From: Bradyrhizobium sp. AZCC 1721
Lineage (GTDB): Bacteria; Pseudomonadota; Alphaproteobacteria; Rhizobiales; Xanthobacteraceae
NCBI RefSeq assembly: GCF_036924715.1
Contig: NZ_JAZHSB010000001.1
Location: 4,579,001-4,643,000 of the forward strand
Reading direction: 5' to 3'
Length of the DNA: 64,000 nt
Shown: positions 59,879 through 64,000 of the stretch, piece by piece
Layout of the letters: every line of letters starts with the position of its first letter
Position numbering within the stretch: position 1 is the stretch's first letter
The notes under the pieces: generated by a model
The model's database searches: none
What the model saw: the letters and a program-made list of their open reading frames with translations, nothing else
Told to the model about the DNA's origin: nothing
Made by a program: the position numbers and the translations under genes

Positions 59879-60192
59879 CTTGCTTCCCCGTTACGAACGT
59901 CGCGGATACCAATCCAAACAACGTGACTTCATTTAGGTTGCTTTGCGGCAAGCGCCCGCGACCGGATGGCGCGCCACTGTGAAGGCACAGCAACAAAGCG
60001 GTTTAGTTCCCTCGCACGCCAGGCTTTTTCCCGGGTTAAGAGGTGATTCCCCCGCTTAGCTGGTGTCCGGGATGACTAAGGCAAGGTTCAACCATCGCCG
60101 AAAAGTGATCCGATTTCGTTCACGGTTCCTTCCGGGGAATACTCCCCCGTGCCGGCAGTCGTCGCGACTGCCGGCTGCAAGACCGTCCGTCT
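59879..60192. other. Intergenic, no supported gene
   Basis: The right-hand part lies past the stop of the hydrolase at 60193; the left part should hold the promoter of the barrel gene. I found no further feature. Confidence 0.4.
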
Positions 60193-61236
60193 TCAAGAGC
60201 GAGCCGCTTCGACGACGGCGTCGGCAAATGCCTGCGGCGCCTCCTGCGGCAGATTGTGCCCGATCCCGCCGGTGATGAGACGGTGGGCGTATCTGCCGGA
60301 GAACTTCTTGGCGTAAGCCTTCGGGTCCGGATGCGGTGCGCCGTTGGCGTCGCCTTCGAGGGTGATGGTGGGTACGGTAATGACCGGAAATTCGGCCAGC
60401 CGTTTTTCCAGCGCGTCGTATTTGGTCTCGCCCGGGGCGAGACCAAGCCGCCAGCGATAATTGTGGATCACGATGGCGACATGATCCGGGTTGTCGAAGG
60501 ATGCCGCGCTGCGTTCGAAGGTCGCGTCGTCGAAATTCCATTTCGGCGAGGCAAGCTGCCAGATCAGCTTGGAAAACTCGCGCCGGTATTTTTCGTAGCC
60601 CAGCCGGCCGCGGTCGGTCGCGAAATAATACTGGTACCACCACTGCAGCTCGGCCGATGGCGGCAGCGGTTTTGCGTTGGCTTCCTGGCTGCCGATCAGG
60701 TAGCCGCTGACCGAAACCAGCGCCTTGACGCGTTCCGGCCAGGCCGCGGCGACGATGCCGGCGGTTCGGGCGCCCCAGTCGAAGCCAGCCACCACCGCTT
60801 TTTCGATCTTCAGCGCATCCATCAGCGCGATGACGTCGGTGGCAAGTGCGCCCTGCTGGCCGTTTCGCGGCGTATCGCCTGAGAGGAAGCGCGTCGTGCC
60901 GTAGCCGCGCAGATACGGCACGATGACCCGGAAGCCTGCCGATGCCAGCACGGGAGCCACGTCGACGAAGGCATAGATGTCGTAGGGCCAGCCGTGCAGA
61001 AGAATGGCGACGGGACCATTGGCGGGCCCGACTTCGGCGTAACCGATATTGAGAACGCCGGCTTCGATCTGTTTCAGCGCAGCAAACGAAGCGTGGGCGC
61101 CCGGCCTGCCCGCGCCTGCTCCTGCGTCGCCGGACTGTGCGAACAGAGCCCCGCTCGTGGCAAACGGTGTGGCCGCAACGGTAGCTGCCACGATGCCGAG
61201 GAACCGGCGGCGGTCAGGCGTGATGGAATGGGACAT
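60193..61236 (-). CDS. Alpha/beta hydrolase, epoxide-hydrolase-like, Tat-exported, 347 aa
   Basis: The N-terminus has a twin-arginine signal (DRRRFLGIVAATVAATPFAT). The core shows the HGWP oxyanion motif (AILLHGWPYDIYAFV), the aspartate nucleophile elbow VAGFDWGARTAGIVA and the catalytic histidine in GGIGHNLPQEAP. Asp rather than Ser at the elbow places it with epoxide hydrolases and haloalkane dehalogenases. A cap domain (about 160-260, rich in Trp and Tyr) should define the substrate. It likely acts in the periplasm. Confidence 0.85.
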   Translation of the reverse strand: MSHSITPDRRRFLGIVAATVAATPFATSGALFAQSGDAGAGAGRPGAHASFAALKQIEAGVLNIGYAEVGPANGPVAILLHGWPYDIYAFVDVAPVLASAGFRVIVPYLRGYGTTRFLSGDTPRNGQQGALATDVIALMDALKIEKAVVAGFDWGARTAGIVAAAWPERVKALVSVSGYLIGSQEANAKPLPPSAELQWWYQYYFATDRGRLGYEKYRREFSKLIWQLASPKWNFDDATFERSAASFDNPDHVAIVIHNYRWRLGLAPGETKYDALEKRLAEFPVITVPTITLEGDANGAPHPDPKAYAKKFSGRYAHRLITGGIGHNLPQEAPQAFADAVVEAARS

Positions 61237-61357
61237 GGTCTTTCTCCGCTCTATATCTCATGCGATTAGATCGCGTGCGATATAAATGATCGAAGGATGA
61301 TATGTATAGGCGCGAAGCATCACACTCTCGTGTGAAGCTCACGGCACGCGCGCGAAT

Positions 61358-61780
61358 CTAGCGCGTCAGTTTCTCCAGTTCCGCAAATGGCGCGTAGGCC
61401 AGCCCCGCACAGGGCTCCGCGGCGTTTTCGATGATGCGGTCGAGCCGGCCGTCGACAAAAAGGATGGCGCGTTCGCGCGGCTCGCGGTAACCGCCATCGG
61501 ACTCGCGCGGGCTGAATCGGAGACAGACGACATAGCGCAGCCGCCCACCGACCACGCGCTCGATCGGCTCGGCCATCACGGCGCCGCGTACGCCGACGGG
61601 ATCATTGAGATAAGTTTTCAGGAACGCCAGCACTTCCGTGCGGTAATTTTTCGGAAAAGGCTGGCTGGAGACGCCGCGATCGTCGGTAAACGTGATCGGC
61701 TTGCTCTCGTCGCTGGCGGCGCAGGCCGACAGCGCGAGCGGCAACAGTATCACCGCCGCAATTTTGACTGAACTTCGCAA
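61358..61780 (-). CDS. Lipoprotein, 140 aa, hypothetical
   Basis: The lipoprotein signal is MRSSVKIAAVILLPLALSAC, with the lipobox LSAC and lipidated Cys at residue 20. The mature protein has a compact alpha/beta pattern (YRTEVLAFLKTYLNDPVGVR; RLRYVVCLRFSPRESDGGYR). It is probably attached to the outer membrane facing the periplasm. No named family is assigned; similar lipoproteins are common in Bradyrhizobium. Confidence 0.8.
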   Translation of the reverse strand: MRSSVKIAAVILLPLALSACAASDESKPITFTDDRGVSSQPFPKNYRTEVLAFLKTYLNDPVGVRGAVMAEPIERVVGGRLRYVVCLRFSPRESDGGYREPRERAILFVDGRLDRIIENAAEPCAGLAYAPFAELEKLTR

Positions 61781-61983
61781 GCGAAATGCTTCCCCCGCCC
61801 CCGTTGGGCCGTCTCATAGACTGCCCGGCGGCGAAATGGAATTCGCATCTCGGTTACTGGTCCCGAACAGATCGAAGCAGCGCCAGCCCACGGCCATCGG
61901 GGAAGCAATGGCACGTGGGCTGGTCCGATATCCGCCGACGCGGGGGCGAAACGCGCCGGCGGATCAGATTCGATCGCGCTGGT

Positions 61984-62229
61984 TCAACTGCGCTTGGCGG
62001 CAGGCGCGGCGGGTTTGACCACGGCACGCTTCTTCGAGAGGCCGACCTGCTTCTTGTGGCTGCTCGCATTCGCGTTCAGCGCCTTCGATTTTCCCTGTTC
62101 GGCCTTGGTGGCCGGAGCCTGCGTACTCTTGTTCACCGGAGCTTGCGCGGTTTTGCCCGCAGTGCCGGCAAACACGGGCGCGGCGAGAACGGACACGGCA
62201 ACGAGCGCTGCAGAAAAGGTCTTGAGCAT
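61984..62229 (-). CDS. Small secreted Lys/Ala-rich protein, 81 aa
   Basis: The start MLKTFSAALVAVSVLAAPVF at 62229 has AGGAGA upstream; the signal peptide ends APVFAG. The mature 60 residues are Lys, Ala, Thr and Gln-rich and basic (KKQVGLSKKRAVVKPAAPAA). Small basic periplasmic proteins of this kind occur across Bradyrhizobium; a DNA- or polymer-binding role is only a guess. Confidence 0.65.
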   Translation of the reverse strand: MLKTFSAALVAVSVLAAPVFAGTAGKTAQAPVNKSTQAPATKAEQGKSKALNANASSHKKQVGLSKKRAVVKPAAPAAKRS

Positions 62230-62524
62230 AGCTGTCTCCTCTTCCATGGGGACCTGCGGGCTCTCCGGTCCGAATGGCCGGGCTCGCCGATCATGCGCGC
62301 GACGTTAAGCACGGCGCAGTGAACCCGTCCTGAATCGAACGTGCGGACTTCGTTCATCTCCATGGCAGGTTCGCCATCTTTTGAACGCGAACTGCGGCCG
62401 GCAAATCGGCCGAATCCACAATCGGCAGAAACGAAGGCGGATGGCGGGAATGTTCTCAACTGCCGGGTGTTCACATCAACGGCCTTCGGTGTAGGATTGT
62501 GGAACCGGTCATCAGGAGAGATGC

Positions 62525-63061
62525 ATGAACAAACTAGTGATCAGGCTTTTGACGCTCGCAATGTTGTCGCTTACGCTCGCGGCAGCTCCTGTCGTCACCG
62601 CCGTCTACGCAAATCCCGACAGCGAGCCGCCTCCGCCGCCGAAGAAGAAAAAGAAATCCAGCGAAGCCCGCCCGGCCATTGAACAAACCGCATTCGTCGA
62701 CGGCTATCGCGCTGCTTACGCCGCGATCTACGAGCGCCACGACTATGCGTCGGCGATCGAGCAGTTGAAGGCGCTCGGCCGTGACGACTCGGCCGCCGTC
62801 GCCAATCTCATCGGCTATTCCTATCGCAAGCTCGGCGACTACAAGGTCTCGCAGATCTGGTACGAGCGCGCGCTGAAGGCCGATCCGAACCACGTCAAGA
62901 CCTGGCAGTATTACGGCCTGTGGCAGGTCGAACAGGGCAACCGCGATCAGGCGCAATATCACCTGAACCGGATCGCGCAGCTCACCGGCACCTCAAGCGA
63001 AGAATATCGCTCGCTCGCCGCCGCGCTCGAAAAGCCGCCGGGCGCGGGATTGGTGTACTGA
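62525..63061 (+). CDS. TPR-repeat protein, secreted or membrane-anchored, 178 aa
   Basis: The N-terminal signal or anchor (LLTLAMLSLTLAAAPVVTAV) is followed by a Pro/Lys linker (PPPPPKKKKKSS) and TPR-like units: AIYERHDYASAIEQLKALGR, VANLIGYSYRKLGDYKVSQI, YERALKADPNHVKTWQYYGL and VEQGNRDQAQYHLNRI. It probably scaffolds protein contacts in the periplasm. A hairpin terminator follows at 63102. Confidence 0.85.
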   Translation: MNKLVIRLLTLAMLSLTLAAAPVVTAVYANPDSEPPPPPKKKKKSSEARPAIEQTAFVDGYRAAYAAIYERHDYASAIEQLKALGRDDSAAVANLIGYSYRKLGDYKVSQIWYERALKADPNHVKTWQYYGLWQVEQGNRDQAQYHLNRIAQLTGTSSEEYRSLAAALEKPPGAGLVY

Positions 63062-63101
63062 GGCACGACTTTCTCCGCGTCATTGCAATGACGAAGGAAA
63101 C

Positions 63102-63137
63102 ACCGGCGTAGTCATCAAGACTGCGCCGGTTTTGTTT
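63102..63137 (+). terminator. Intrinsic terminator of the TPR gene
   Basis: ACCGGCG (63102-63108) and CGCCGGT (63124-63130) pair, extended by AGTC/GACT, then TTTGTTT. It lies between the TPR gene and the convergent S10 peptidase gene. Confidence 0.75.
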
Positions 63138-63142
63138 GAGCG

Positions 63143-64000
63143 CTACTTCATCACCTTCTCAACTTCCGCGCGGAATGCCTGGCGCGCGCCGTCGCGCGAA
63201 TAGAACATGTGGCCGCCGGGATAGACGACGAGTTTGACCCGGTCCGACCGCGCATAGGCCGGCAACTGGTCGAGAACTACCTTCGAGGCAAAATAGGGCG
63301 TGGCGAGATCGAAAAGCCCGTGACCGACCAGCAATTTCATTTTCGGGTCGAGCGCGAGAATCTGGCGAAGCTCCGAAACCGACTCGGCCGGACCGCGACC
63401 GAAATCCCAGGCCCTGTACACAGCTGAGTTAAGCAGGTGATACGAGCCATCGGGACGCCAGTTGAGTTTGCGCGTGGTGAGGTCGACGGCTGCGCTCGTC
63501 AGCGGCGCCGTCAGGGAATCGCCGGAAGGATCGCCGAAATGCGCGTTGTTCGAATCCGGATAGGGATCGAAACCTGAGACCGAGCCGTCATAACGTCCCG
63601 TCACACGGCCGTTGCGGCGGTCGAATTCTCTGCGGAACTCGCCGACCTCGAAACGCCCTCCGAGTCTGCGGCTCACCGCTTGATCGATGCCGGTCAGCGC
63701 GGCCACCTTGTCGGCAAGTCGCGTCGCGGCCTCGCGGTCCGCCTGCCCCTTGACGAGATCGGTCACAAACTCGCCTTGCGCGTAGCGCTCGACGTCAGCG
63801 AGATCGGCGCGCGTCACCGGTCCCTTGGCTTCGCGCGCCACCGCCGCCATGCTTGGCAGTGTGTTCATATACTGCAACAGGCTCGAGCCGGAAAAATCGC
63901 GATAGTCGAACAAGGGTGAGACCAGGATCAGCCCGCGCACGCCGACGCCCTGCTGGGTCTGCAGGTTGCGAACGATTTTGGGTCCACGGATGCCGCCATA
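63143..64000 (-). CDS. Serine carboxypeptidase-like protein (S10 family), 5' end outside the window
   Basis: The visible 285 residues begin YGGIRGPKIVRNLQ, which follows the GES of the S10 nucleophile motif (GESYGG); the catalytic Ser would lie just beyond the window edge. Asp (about GHGLFDLATPYFAS) and His (YPGGHMFYSRDGA) of the triad are visible in the C-terminal part. Rhizobial members of this size are predicted periplasmic peptidases. The gene converges with the TPR gene across a terminator. Incomplete at the right edge. Confidence 0.8.
   Translation of the reverse strand, partial: YGGIRGPKIVRNLQTQQGVGVRGLILVSPLFDYRDFSGSSLLQYMNTLPSMAAVAREAKGPVTRADLADVERYAQGEFVTDLVKGQADREAATRLADKVAALTGIDQAVSRRLGGRFEVGEFRREFDRRNGRVTGRYDGSVSGFDPYPDSNNAHFGDPSGDSLTAPLTSAAVDLTTRKLNWRPDGSYHLLNSAVYRAWDFGRGPAESVSELRQILALDPKMKLLVGHGLFDLATPYFASKVVLDQLPAYARSDRVKLVVYPGGHMFYSRDGARQAFRAEVEKVMK

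Overview
The window is GC-rich DNA from an alphaproteobacterium, very probably a Bradyrhizobium or close relative. The family mix supports this: a DUF1236 secreted protein, a BA14K-like protein, a rhizobial porin, an Omp25/31-like barrel, a DUF6719-like secreted protein and many small proteins of the kind common in Bradyrhizobium. There are no rRNA genes and no CRISPR array. One tRNA gene, tRNA-Thr(TGT), lies at 51711-51785.

Layout. 1-6.7 kb: small accessory genes and gene remnants (a broken SRAP peptidase, a broken DUF3102-like gene) and two secreted proteins. 6.7-16.8 kb: a 2535-residue RTX/cadherin-like type I secretion substrate, followed by two tandem LuxR-type regulators, all on the minus strand. 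17-24 kb: decayed DNA with a chemotaxis-receptor fragment and a broken SDR, then an NTF2-like protein, a SAM-cyclase-ATPase that ends early, and an intact SDR paralogous to the broken one. 24.2-29.2 kb: a NitT/TauT-type ABC uptake operon with a methyltransferase and a divergent LysR regulator. 29.3-31.6 kb: IS1182 debris and two small genes. 31.6-46.5 kb: a secretion island (see below). 46.5-51.8 kb: a phage-like or integrative block ending in a tyrosine integrase beside tRNA-Thr. 51.8-64 kb: a double-HTH antidote-like protein with a candidate small RNA upstream, then chromosomal-type genes: porin, MarR regulator, two alpha/beta hydrolases, outer-membrane barrel, lipoprotein, TPR protein and a truncated S10 carboxypeptidase.

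The most interesting part is 30.5-46.5 kb. It holds an ECF sigma factor gene, a type I secretion operon (ABC ATPase and HlyD adaptor) headed by a 159-residue Asp/His/Lys-rich protein and a 1328-residue tandem-repeat protein, and a separate peptide-export operon. The export operon has a 59-residue peptide with a double-glycine-like leader, an HlyD-like adaptor and a C39-peptidase ABC transporter. The transporter has a C-terminal extension homologous to the Asp/His/Lys-rich protein of the other operon, so the two secretion systems are linked. A conserved element of about 40-60 bp, with the core TGCATCC-N14-CGACTA, precedes four of the genes or operons, and a weaker copy precedes the type I operon. 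I infer that the ECF sigma factor, or another ECF factor, reads these as promoters and coordinates a two-exporter regulon. The function of the exported products is unknown.
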